Shown here: one piece after another, positions 1 through 7,060 of the stretch
Layout: every line of letters begins with the position of its first letter
How positions within the stretch are numbered: position 1 is the stretch's first letter
Source: Candidatus Babeliales bacterium
GTDB lineage: Bacteria > Babelota > Babeliae > Babelales > JANWKD01
Assembly: GCA_025451595.1 (NCBI GenBank)
Contig: JANWKD010000045.1
Coordinates: 1 to 9,677 of the forward strand
Reading direction: 5' to 3'
DNA: 9,677 nucleotides
The notes under the pieces: model-generated
What the model was told of the DNA's origin: nothing
Database searches by the model: none
What the model saw: only the letters and a program-made list of their open reading frames with translations
Position numbers and translations under genes: made by a program

Positions 1-33
1 ATACGGTTTGCCGTACTAATAAGGAGCTTTTGT

Positions 34-1827
34 ATGCTTAAACTTAAAATTGAACCAACTGCTGTTGATTTTAATAAACCTTGGTGGTATCTCATTTACC
101 AACAAAAATTATTATTCTCTATCGTTTTTTTCTCGGTAGCAGTTACTCAAATAATATGGAGTTTGGTTCCGTTCGTTATAGCAAAGTTATTTGAAATTCA
201 AAGTTATTTTCTTAGTTTCATAATTTTTATCACATGGATTGGAGCTGCAATAGTACTGGTGTGTTTACGCGCTGCATTTAATACTAAGTTTCAATTACAA
301 TGTATTTATGGCATTTATGAAACGGCTTGTAACTATTTGTTAACTATCGATCCTCATTATCACATCTATCGCTCAAGCGGTACTGTTATTGCAAAAATTG
401 AACGAGCGGCACGTGGTTATGAAGATTTTGCAGATCATATAACCTTTGAGTTGATTCCATTATGTACCGGATTGATAACGGTAATATCTGCTTTAGCCTA
501 TTATTCGCGTGGGATTGCGCTTATTATCGCTATCTTCATTATAGTAATTTTATATATTGGCTACTATGTAAGTACAAACATATGCCAATTGTATGAATAT
601 GAGTTTATAGAAAAAGATGATCGGTTTAAATCAACTTTCTTAGAGAATTTGACGCAAATTCAACTTATTCGCGCTACATTTGCTACGTATTTTAGAAAAA
701 ATTTATTGCATACCAATATTACTGCCAACATAGATGCAGAAGCAAACTTATGGCTTGCGTATAACATTAATAATCTTTGCTTAGAGTTAATTTATCTCAC
801 TTCGTTATTCGTGTTATCTATTGTTCTTATCTTGCAAATTAAGTTTAATAATATGACGCCTGCTATTGCGGTTGGATTGTTTTTGGTCTATACACAAAGC
901 TCTAAAGAAATTGTGCGATTTAGTAGGCTTTTACGTAAAATAAATCGAAGTCGTGCTGCGGTCAAAGACTTATTTAATTTTATCCCACAACTTGGCAAAC
1001 AAACATTTCCTGTTATTGGGTCAGAAGTGTTGGTCATTAAGGAACAGGATACGCTGTCTGTCAAAGCTAAAAACATTTCTTTTGATTATGGTAAAGCAAT
1101 ATTATTCAACGATCATACGTTTGAACTTGAATGCCATAAAAAACAAGCATCAAAATTATATGGTATTATTGGGCCTTCTGGAAGCGGTAAAACTACTTTT
1201 CTATCAATTATGGGTGGTCAATTAAAACCGATTAATGGCACTATATATATCAATGATGTTGATATCTATAGTGTGAATGATGCAACAAGAAGCCATCTTA
1301 TTGCGCTACAAGGGCAAGTTGCTACGACCATGCGTGGTACGGTAAAAGAAAATTTATTATTAGGGCTTGGTGGCGGTAATGGAACATATTCTAATGAAGA
1401 TTTATTGCGAATAGTTGAGAATGTTGGTCTATTGCCTATTTTGCAACAGCATAAAGGATTAAGCACTATGCTTGGAGAAGGAGGACTCAACTTTTCTGGT
1501 GGTCAGCGACAACGACTTAATTTTGCAAGTCTTTATTTGCGCGCTTCATATTATAAACCAAAAGTTGTATTGATTGATGAGCCAACAAGTAGTCTCGATG
1601 AAATTAGTGAAGCTGCAATTACTTCAATGATCCAAGAATTAGCGCAACAATCTATAACTTTAGTGGTTGCGCATCGCTTAAAAACTATCAATAATGCAAT
1701 AGGGCTTATTGATTTGTCTCTATTACAACAAGAAAAAAATATTAATATTTATTCCGCTTCGCAACTCTATAATCAATCTGTTTATTATCAAGAACTGATG
1801 CATGGAAAAATTCAATTGGATACTTAA
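34..1827 (+). CDS. ABC exporter half-transporter (permease fused to ATPase)
   Basis: This is a half-size ABC transporter of the exporter type, expected to work as a dimer in the cytoplasmic membrane and to couple ATP hydrolysis to export. Residues 1 to about 320 form the membrane domain, with roughly six hydrophobic segments (about 25-52, 60-80, 140-158, 163-180, 250-268, 278-290). Residues about 340-597 form the nucleotide-binding domain. Visible motifs are Walker A GPSGSGKTT (380-388), Q-loop Gln near 426, an X-loop-like GEGG (481-484), signature FSGGQ (487-491, Phe replacing the usual Leu), Walker B VVLIDE (511-516) with catalytic Glu516, D-loop SSLD (519-522) and H-loop His547. All ATPase motifs are intact. 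The ATG is preceded by AAGGAG at 21-26 with good spacing. The substrate cannot be inferred. The pyrophosphohydrolase gene follows after 24 nt and is probably in the same operon. Confidence 0.93.
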   Translation: MLKLKIEPTAVDFNKPWWYLIYQQKLLFSIVFFSVAVTQIIWSLVPFVIAKLFEIQSYFLSFIIFITWIGAAIVLVCLRAAFNTKFQLQCIYGIYETACNYLLTIDPHYHIYRSSGTVIAKIERAARGYEDFADHITFELIPLCTGLITVISALAYYSRGIALIIAIFIIVILYIGYYVSTNICQLYEYEFIEKDDRFKSTFLENLTQIQLIRATFATYFRKNLLHTNITANIDAEANLWLAYNINNLCLELIYLTSLFVLSIVLILQIKFNNMTPAIAVGLFLVYTQSSKEIVRFSRLLRKINRSRAAVKDLFNFIPQLGKQTFPVIGSEVLVIKEQDTLSVKAKNISFDYGKAILFNDHTFELECHKKQASKLYGIIGPSGSGKTTFLSIMGGQLKPINGTIYINDVDIYSVNDATRSHLIALQGQVATTMRGTVKENLLLGLGGGNGTYSNEDLLRIVENVGLLPILQQHKGLSTMLGEGGLNFSGGQRQRLNFASLYLRASYYKPKVVLIDEPTSSLDEISEAAITSMIQELAQQSITLVVAHRLKTINNAIGLIDLSLLQQEKNINIYSASQLYNQSVYYQELMHGKIQLDT

Positions 1828-1851
1828 ATGAAATAACAACTAGAGGATATT

Positions 1852-2250
1852 ATGAAAATACGAATATTTCGTCAAAATAAGATGTGGCGTGATAAAGCAA
1901 TTGAATTGATGGAGCAAAAAGGTTCCAAAATGAATTGGCGGTATCTGAGTGATACTGAATATGATCAGCAATTGCGCTTGAAAATTGCTGAAGAAGCATT
2001 TGAGATTAGGGATGCAGCATCGAAAGATGCCATAATAGCCGAAATTGCTGACGTATTTGAAGTAGTTGATGCCATTTGTACATATCATGCTATTACTTTT
2101 GAGCAGATCAAAATTGCTCAAATAAAAAAGCGAGAAGAACGCGGTGGATTTGTGTCTCGTAAGTTTATTGAAACGGCAGAGCATCCGGTTGGAAGTTATG
2201 GTGAAGCGTATTGCCTTGCTGATCCAGAAAAGTACCCTGAGATAGTATAA
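1852..2250 (+). CDS. PRA-PH/MazG-like NTP pyrophosphohydrolase
   Basis: This small (132 aa) protein belongs to the all-alpha NTP pyrophosphohydrolase superfamily, in the group often annotated as phosphoribosyl-ATP pyrophosphohydrolase-like house-cleaning enzymes. Such enzymes cut nucleoside triphosphates to monophosphate and pyrophosphate using Mg2+. The metal-binding signature is visible as EExxE at Glu47, Glu48 and Glu51, followed by ExxD at Glu64 and Asp67. The N-terminal Lys10 and Arg13-Asp14 resemble the K-x-x-R-D element of this group, and the REERGGF stretch at 94-100 matches its typical C-terminal E-K-R-G-G-F element. No other histidine-biosynthesis gene is nearby, so I favour nucleotide sanitation over a HisE role; the substrate is unknown. 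The ATG has AGAGGA at 1842-1847. Residues 110-132 extend past the conserved core and look like a lineage-specific tail. Confidence 0.82.
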   Translation: MKIRIFRQNKMWRDKAIELMEQKGSKMNWRYLSDTEYDQQLRLKIAEEAFEIRDAASKDAIIAEIADVFEVVDAICTYHAITFEQIKIAQIKKREERGGFVSRKFIETAEHPVGSYGEAYCLADPEKYPEIV

Positions 2251-2274
2251 GAAGAAATAGAATTTTATAAATAA

Positions 2275-2319
2275 AATAATAAGCGCTTGAAAGAAACTTT
2301 CTTTCAAGCGCTTATTATT
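2275..2319. terminator. Bidirectional terminator, 22-bp perfect inverted repeat
   Basis: Two perfectly complementary 22-base arms (2275-2296 and 2298-2319) flank one central base, C2297. The GC-bearing part of the stem reads AAGCGCTTGAAAG with its complement. The outer part of each arm is A/T-only, so either strand's transcript leaves the stem through a short U-rich run (TTATTATT on the + strand, TTATTTTAT on the minus strand). It lies between the pyrophosphohydrolase stop (2250) and the stop of the convergent thioredoxin gene (2343), where a shared terminator is expected. The real RNA loop would be about 4-8 nt. The palindrome is longer than a terminator needs. Confidence 0.82.
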
Positions 2320-2342
2320 AGAAAATTTGTACTATTAAATTA

Positions 2343-3167
2343 TTATTTTGCGATCTCTTTAATTTTCTTAATGAGCGCATCTTTTGACTGATAACCAGTT
2401 ACGCTAGCAATCTTTTTGCCATCTTTAAAGAATACTATAGTTGGTACCGAACGCACACTATATTGATCAGCAATATCTTGGCAACTATCAATATCAACAG
2501 CAAAATATTTTATTTCAATATCTTTATTATCAATCGTTATACTCTTCATTTCTTCAGCAGCGGTTTCAAAGATTGGTGCAAATTGTTTGCAAGGTCCACA
2601 CCAAAGAGCACTGAACTTAACAACGCTAATGCCATCAAAATTGATATATTCGTCCAAAAGAGCTTTTGGAGTTCGTTTGGATGATTTAGCTTTTTCTTCT
2701 ACATGAACCACTGCTTCAGATTTTGCTGGTTGAGGTCTTAGGGCTTGAACCGCTTCATGCATATATTTGTAGAGCATTTGACATGCTTTACCCATTGCTT
2801 GATTTACTTCATTTTGCTTTGCTATATATTTTGACCCAGTAGTTGATTCAAGAAAGTGTAATAAATCATCAAGCTCAGCAGGTGTAAATTGTTCTTTATA
2901 GTGTTCAGTTGCTATATCTTTTATATTGTTATAGTACTTTTCAAAAGCATTATCCTTAATCTGTTTTTTTTCTGTTGCATTTATAATCTCAAATTGTTGA
3001 TAGACACTATCAAAACATGGAGTCAATGCTTCTTCAAAGCTCTTTGGGTTATATAAAATGGCAACAATCTTATCTACGGTTGATTGACTTTGCATTTTAT
3101 TAGGCAAAATAGTTAGCATAATGAAAGATAAGCTTAAAGCACCTATAGTTATGATTCTTTTCATCAT
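2343..3167 (-). CDS. Exported DUF2059-like/thioredoxin fusion protein
   Basis: The 274-residue product starts with a signal-peptide-like segment (KR at 3-4, hydrophobic core about 5-21, likely cleaved after a QS-containing region near 28). Residues about 35-140 are helical and resemble the DUF2059 family, including a FTPAELDDLLHFLES element at 94-108 followed by TTGSKY. A charged, Pro/Ala/Lys-rich linker (about 145-168) leads to a thioredoxin domain (about 170-274). This carries the active site WCGPC (189-193, Cys190 and Cys193) and the cis-proline in VPT (Pro242). I infer a periplasmic thiol-disulfide role. CGPC is the typical thioredoxin sequence, so reductase or general oxidoreductase activity is more likely than a DsbA-type oxidase; an electron donor such as CcdA/DsbD is not seen here. 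The start is an ATG-ATG pair; the first has TAGGAGC at ideal spacing (complement of about 3173-3179). Confidence 0.88.
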   Translation of the reverse strand: MMKRIITIGALSLSFIMLTILPNKMQSQSTVDKIVAILYNPKSFEEALTPCFDSVYQQFEIINATEKKQIKDNAFEKYYNNIKDIATEHYKEQFTPAELDDLLHFLESTTGSKYIAKQNEVNQAMGKACQMLYKYMHEAVQALRPQPAKSEAVVHVEEKAKSSKRTPKALLDEYINFDGISVVKFSALWCGPCKQFAPIFETAAEEMKSITIDNKDIEIKYFAVDIDSCQDIADQYSVRSVPTIVFFKDGKKIASVTGYQSKDALIKKIKEIAK

Positions 3168-3235
3168 AATAAGCTCCTAAGATTTATATAAGTTAAAGAA
3201 TTGAATTGCAATTGCAGCTAGATATATCAATGTTA

Positions 3236-3264
3236 ATTATAGCATTCATTTTTATAAATGCAAA
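3236..3264 (-). promoter_or_regulatory. Extended -10 promoter for the exported thioredoxin gene
   Basis: On the minus strand there is a perfect TATAAT (complement of 3236-3241) preceded by TGC, giving an extended -10 element. A -35-like TTTGCA (complement of 3259-3264, 4 of 6 matches to TTGACA) lies 17 bp upstream. Transcription would start near 3229, leaving a leader of about 60 nt before the ATG at 3167. The leader contains a 10-bp palindrome TGCAATTGCA at 3207-3216 of unknown meaning. This is inferred from consensus only. Confidence 0.55.
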
Positions 3265-3359
3265 GGGTGTTTAATTTTCTAATAGGCTAATTAATTTTTT
3301 GCTATGCATGAAAGTTGTAGTAAACTAACAATAAATAATCATTTTATCCAGGAATTTCA

Positions 3360-3977
3360 ATGAATACGTTATATCTTGCTTCTCAATCTCAATCTCGCCG
3401 GTTATTGCTTTCCTATACGAATATTCCATTCCAAGCAGTTGATCAGTCAGCTGATGAAACTGCTTGCGATTGGGGATTGCAGTTGCCGCAATTAGTTACT
3501 TCTATTGCTATTCATAAATTTGATCACGTATTGTTACCGACAGCTTGTCAGAATGATGTAATGTTTATTCTCACGGCTGATACGCTCACTCAAAATAATG
3601 AGGGTCAAATATTAGGTAAGCCTCAAGACGTTCACGATGCAATACGAATGTTACAATCAATTCGTTCAGGAGCTCGTGTTGCAACGGGTTGTTGTCTTGA
3701 AAAAAAGGTATATCATAACAATCAGTGGCAATCTATACAAAGAATTGTTTTTTGTGTTGAAGCACAGTGCATGTTCCAAGTGCCTGATCAATTGATGGAT
3801 GATTACATAGAAAATGCTCGACCATTATCTGCTGCTGGCGCTATGAAGATCGAGGGATACGGCTCACAATTTTTAAGTGAGGTTAATGGTTCATACAGCA
3901 CAATTATCGGATTGCCTTTATTTGAGTTAAGGCAGGCTCTTATGCAGATCGGTTTTTTTCATAATGAGCCATTATAA
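3360..3977 (+). CDS. maf: Maf-family nucleotide pyrophosphatase (YceF-like)
   Basis: This is a Maf/Ham1-like fold nucleotide pyrophosphatase of usual length (205 aa). The family hydrolyses non-canonical or selected canonical NTPs to NMP and pyrophosphate, in nucleotide house-cleaning and in control of division. Family elements in order: LASQSQSRRLLL at 6-17 (binding loop), IHK with Lys53, the catalytic-site ADT at 73-75 (Asp74), LGKP at 85-88 (Lys87), the G-A-R-V-A-T-G strand at 104-110, PLSAAGAMKIEG at 155-166 with Glu165, and the terminal GSYSTIIGLPL at 177-187. The spacing of the first motif and the I-E-G element look more like the YceF branch (m7GTP pyrophosphatase in E. coli) than YhdE (dTTP/UTP), but the usual Pro and Trp of YceF's SPWRR are Gln11 and Ser12. 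Substrate is therefore uncertain. AGGA at 3350-3353 supports the ATG. The 3' end overlaps the convergent channel gene by 19 bp. Confidence 0.9.
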   Translation: MNTLYLASQSQSRRLLLSYTNIPFQAVDQSADETACDWGLQLPQLVTSIAIHKFDHVLLPTACQNDVMFILTADTLTQNNEGQILGKPQDVHDAIRMLQSIRSGARVATGCCLEKKVYHNNQWQSIQRIVFCVEAQCMFQVPDQLMDDYIENARPLSAAGAMKIEGYGSQFLSEVNGSYSTIIGLPLFELRQALMQIGFFHNEPL

Positions 3978-6900
3978 AATAGTATGATGGTAATAATATA
4001 CCAGATAATCAATAATAATGGCCAATAGAGAAGAGGAATTCTTTTTTGATCAACACCGAGAAATCGTATTCGGTCAAAAACAGGAAATACCGTTCTTAGG
4101 GTAAGAACGAGTAAACCCCAGTAGGCAATAAAGAAAAGATATTCAAGATAAAGAGTTTCTGCGACTGGGTAAGCTTCGCGTAATGAACGATGAATAAAGA
4201 GTATAGAAAAAAATGTTGCTGAATAAGCTCCGACGGCAGAAAATAGCTTATCCCAATCGAGCATTTTATCTTTCATCATGTACAATATGCCGAAAATAGA
4301 AAGAAAAACAACGAGCATTGGCGTAATATATAAGGTGAGAGGATTGGCTATATTTCTGACCAATACCATATTTACAGCAAAAAAAGTATCTTTAATTTGT
4401 TCTTTTATTTCTGAGACGCCGTATGTTGTTTCTGGAACATCTTTTTGATAACTAAAAAAATTATCTTTCAGATAAAAGCCCGAGCTGTATAATTCATTTT
4501 CTGAAATACCATTTATTAACGTCAAAGGTTTGTCATATGACGATAAGTCCGGTATTAATAAAATATTCTTCGTTATATCTGGATGCGCTAGTACAATGGA
4601 GGCTATTGTCGTATCCAGTGGATATTTATTGAAATTGCTGGTAACAGGAACTTCTGCGTGCGCATCCCAGCCAATGACTTGATAATCGTGCTCTTTTTTT
4701 CTAAAAACTTCTTTCATTCTTAATTTATATGCCAAAGGAAAGGTTACTTGTTGAGGAATATCTTTATGTATTACATCATGATATTTTTGCCACACATACG
4801 CATTAACAATCATGGTGCCATAATCCTTAAAAGAAAAATCATAAATAAATATCCCGGTTTCTATTCTTATGGGGAGTTGTTTATTTTGAGATAACGCATG
4901 CTGTTCAATTTTATTAAGCTGTTGGTCAAGAGTCAGATTATCAAATATGGGAACAATATTCGCTTTATCTAAACTATAGAAACGAATAAAATGGGAAACT
5001 GCAATAATACTGAACACTAAGATGATAGTTGATAGTATTGATATATAATATTTGGCATTTACATCAAACAAGATTAAAGAGCAAATAATTATAACGATTA
5101 TGGATAAGATAGTTGAAAGAATAATAGTCCATAAAATATTATGAAGATACGATATTGCATCTGGTTTAGCATCTTTTTCAAAAATAATAGTACCCATAAG
5201 CCATTGGGTAATTGGAATAACGTTGTAATATCCATGAATTCCTTCTGGTTGCAATGATACGGGCGAAAGTTCTTTAGAAAGCATTCTTTTTAATAACGCA
5301 TCTAAGTGTTGATTATTTTCAGCGCGCGTAATTTCGAAAATAGATTTTTGTTTCATTATATAGTCTACTTGAGGATGATAAATAAGATCTCCACGCGAAT
5401 TAATAATAAATGAATAGCCGTGTTTGCCTACAGAGAAATTAATTTTTTTTGTCATTTCTAAAAGGTTGAATCCAATTGCAATAACACCATTGATATTGTT
5501 GTCATCTCTAAAAGGAATGGCATACATATATTCCAGTTGATTATTTTCATTCATATAAGGATTTGACCAATAAGCACCTAATTCTAATGCGTTTTGATAC
5601 CAACTGTAGCGTGAATCAAGTTTGCTTTCTGGTGCGGTATAATCAATAAGTGAACTAAATGATTCTTTACTAATTCCTTTGTTTGTTTTAATAAACATCG
5701 GTGCATACAATGGTATGGATTGATTAAAGCCATACTTTTTATAGGCGATAGTAATACTAATGAGTGCAGTATTGGCGTTTAATATTTCAGAAACTTTCTT
5801 TTCTAATTGCTCCGGTGAATAGTTGTTTGTTTGTAAATCGGCTGCAAGAGCATAGGCAAGTGACTGAATAGTATACACATACAAATTTATTTGTTGGACC
5901 GTATTTTCTAGTTCACTTTTGGCTTGATTATGTAAACTAAATTGAGCTTTGTCAGATAAGAGAAAAATTTTATAAACAGATACTAATAATACTGATAGTA
6001 AGATTGTTAATAGGCTCAATAGGAGGAATTTCCTAATTTTATAAAAATTATATTCCCTAGTTATGCTATTGATAATGACGATCGCAATAACTAAAATGAT
6101 TAATAAGAAAAGTAAAATATACCATATAATAACCATGAATATAATTGAAGACACCGTCGTTTGATAATCGTGTGCTACCAGTATGCCAATATTAAAAGGG
6201 GGATAATAGTTCCAAGCAGCTATAGCTTTGGTGTTATTCCAATCTTTTATGAATCCGGAACCCTTTCTTCCGACACTTGCTCCAATAAATGAGTCAGATT
6301 CAGCACTACTCTTTAAAGATTTTTCTAATGAAACTACTTTTTTTAATGGATCGAATGAAATCAATTTTACTTCATCATCTCTTTTTGCAAGAAATAGAAG
6401 CTTGTGGTTATGAGAAGAGCTGATAGTCTTTTGTAGATTCGCAAATAAATAATCTGTTGTTATGGTGACTTGTATGGCTCCTTTATAAGCGTTTTTGGAA
6501 AATATAGGAACCGTTAATACTACAAATAATCGTTGACCTTCATATAAAACGGTGCAATCAAGAAGAGAAGTTATTTTACTGCGTAAAAAAGATTGAACAT
6601 AGATATTTTTTTCATACAATGTTTGGGTAAACTGAGTTCCATATGTTAACTGAGGGTTAGTAGTATAAACTATATTGTTAAATGCGCTGATAATAGTGAC
6701 ATGTGATAAATCATTGGGTAAATGTGAATTTAATCCTTTTTCGATGCTATTTTTTACTTCATCATACTTTGCAGAATTAGTAGAGGTATCTAATTGATCA
6801 ATTAACTGATTATTTTCTAAGTATGCACTGAAATTAATTAATGATTCTTTTTTTTGTTCTACATAAACATTAATACTTTTTTCGCTCTCTTCTAACGAAG

Positions 6901-7048
6901 CGTTAACATTTTTTTCGGCTGTTTTAAGCAGATAGTGAGCAGCTGCATAATATATTAATGAGGTGGTTATAAATAATAGACTGCATACCAGTGTTGTTAT
7001 TACAATAATTTTGAGCGGATCTTGGGTGATTTTTCTTTTCAGATCCAT
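3959..7048 (-). CDS. Double-Cache sensor fused to pentameric ligand-gated ion channel core
   Basis: This 1029-residue membrane protein is read as a receptor channel. Predicted layout: TM1 14-38; first periplasmic Cache domain about 40-300 (ending in the typical A-A-W-x-Y-Y-P region, 278-283); TM2 302-328; TM3 341-363; second Cache domain about 366-625 (DSRYSWY at 478-484, WSNPY at 494-498, GYYNVIPITQWLMGTIIF at 606-623); TM4 636-662; TM5 668-689; a beta-rich domain about 695-898; then four helices at 903-925, 934-954, 966-990 and 1004-1025. The beta domain matches the pLGIC ligand-binding domain: TGIFIYDF at 731-738, MIVNAYVW at 746-753, and a Pro-loop YPLD at 809-812 without Cys-loop cysteines. 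NPLTLYITPML (902-912) fits the start of M1. Nine TMs with N-in put all three sensor domains outside and the C-terminus outside, as in pLGICs. No kinase, HAMP, GGDEF or methyl-accepting domain exists. ATG start with AAAGGAA; last gene of its cluster. Confidence 0.8.
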   Translation of the reverse strand: MDLKRKITQDPLKIIVITTLVCSLLFITTSLIYYAAAHYLLKTAEKNVNASLEESEKSINVYVEQKKESLINFSAYLENNQLIDQLDTSTNSAKYDEVKNSIEKGLNSHLPNDLSHVTIISAFNNIVYTTNPQLTYGTQFTQTLYEKNIYVQSFLRSKITSLLDCTVLYEGQRLFVVLTVPIFSKNAYKGAIQVTITTDYLFANLQKTISSSHNHKLLFLAKRDDEVKLISFDPLKKVVSLEKSLKSSAESDSFIGASVGRKGSGFIKDWNNTKAIAAWNYYPPFNIGILVAHDYQTTVSSIIFMVIIWYILLFLLIILVIAIVIINSITREYNFYKIRKFLLLSLLTILLSVLLVSVYKIFLLSDKAQFSLHNQAKSELENTVQQINLYVYTIQSLAYALAADLQTNNYSPEQLEKKVSEILNANTALISITIAYKKYGFNQSIPLYAPMFIKTNKGISKESFSSLIDYTAPESKLDSRYSWYQNALELGAYWSNPYMNENNQLEYMYAIPFRDDNNINGVIAIGFNLLEMTKKINFSVGKHGYSFIINSRGDLIYHPQVDYIMKQKSIFEITRAENNQHLDALLKRMLSKELSPVSLQPEGIHGYYNVIPITQWLMGTIIFEKDAKPDAISYLHNILWTIILSTILSIIVIIICSLILFDVNAKYYISILSTIILVFSIIAVSHFIRFYSLDKANIVPIFDNLTLDQQLNKIEQHALSQNKQLPIRIETGIFIYDFSFKDYGTMIVNAYVWQKYHDVIHKDIPQQVTFPLAYKLRMKEVFRKKEHDYQVIGWDAHAEVPVTSNFNKYPLDTTIASIVLAHPDITKNILLIPDLSSYDKPLTLINGISENELYSSGFYLKDNFFSYQKDVPETTYGVSEIKEQIKDTFFAVNMVLVRNIANPLTLYITPMLVVFLSIFGILYMMKDKMLDWDKLFSAVGAYSATFFSILFIHRSLREAYPVAETLYLEYLFFIAYWGLLVLTLRTVFPVFDRIRFLGVDQKRIPLLYWPLLLIIWYIITIILFYNGSL

Positions 7049-7052
7049 TGCA

Positions 7053-7060
7053 TTCCTTTA
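7053..7060 (-). promoter_or_regulatory. Shine-Dalgarno overlapping upstream stop (translational coupling)
   Basis: On the minus strand AAAGGAA (complement of 7053-7059) is the ribosome-binding site of the channel gene starting at 7048. Its first bases are part of the TAA stop (7058-7060) of the binding-protein gene. Ribosomes finishing the binding protein would end exactly on the channel's initiation site, which suggests coupled, roughly balanced synthesis of the two proteins. The motif and overlap are seen directly; the coupling is inferred. Confidence 0.75.

Noticed and set aside
1..33. Possible 3' end of an upstream gene: frame 2 reads to tandem TAA stops at 17-22, and frame 3 reads open to a TAA at 39-41 overlapping the ABC start. 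A 5-bp hairpin TACGG/CCGTA also sits at 2-15.
   Set aside because: Five to twelve codons are too few to recognise a protein or choose a frame, and the hairpin is within chance.
1852..2250. HisE (phosphoribosyl-ATP pyrophosphohydrolase of histidine synthesis).
   Set aside because: No his genes are nearby, and the K-x-x-R-D and K-R-G-G-F pattern fits the general house-cleaning branch better.
1840..2307. Minus-strand open frame of 155 codons opposite the pyrophosphohydrolase gene.
   Set aside because: It is the antisense shadow of a gene with clear catalytic motifs and runs through the terminator palindrome; its Phe/Ile/Tyr-rich product resembles no family.
3207..3216. 10-bp palindrome TGCAATTGCA in the thioredoxin leader as an operator.
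   Set aside because: Short, AT-rich and isolated, with no second copy nearby; too likely by chance to list as a site.
3299..3326. Promoter for maf: TTGCTA, 16-bp spacer, TAAACT.
   Set aside because: Only 4 of 6 matches in each box with a short spacer; in DNA this AT-rich, that is expected by chance.
3959..7048. Histidine kinase, diguanylate cyclase or chemoreceptor, as suggested by the Cache domains.
   Set aside because: No HisKA/HATPase, GGDEF, HAMP or methyl-accepting region is present. The C-terminus is a beta domain plus four membrane helices.
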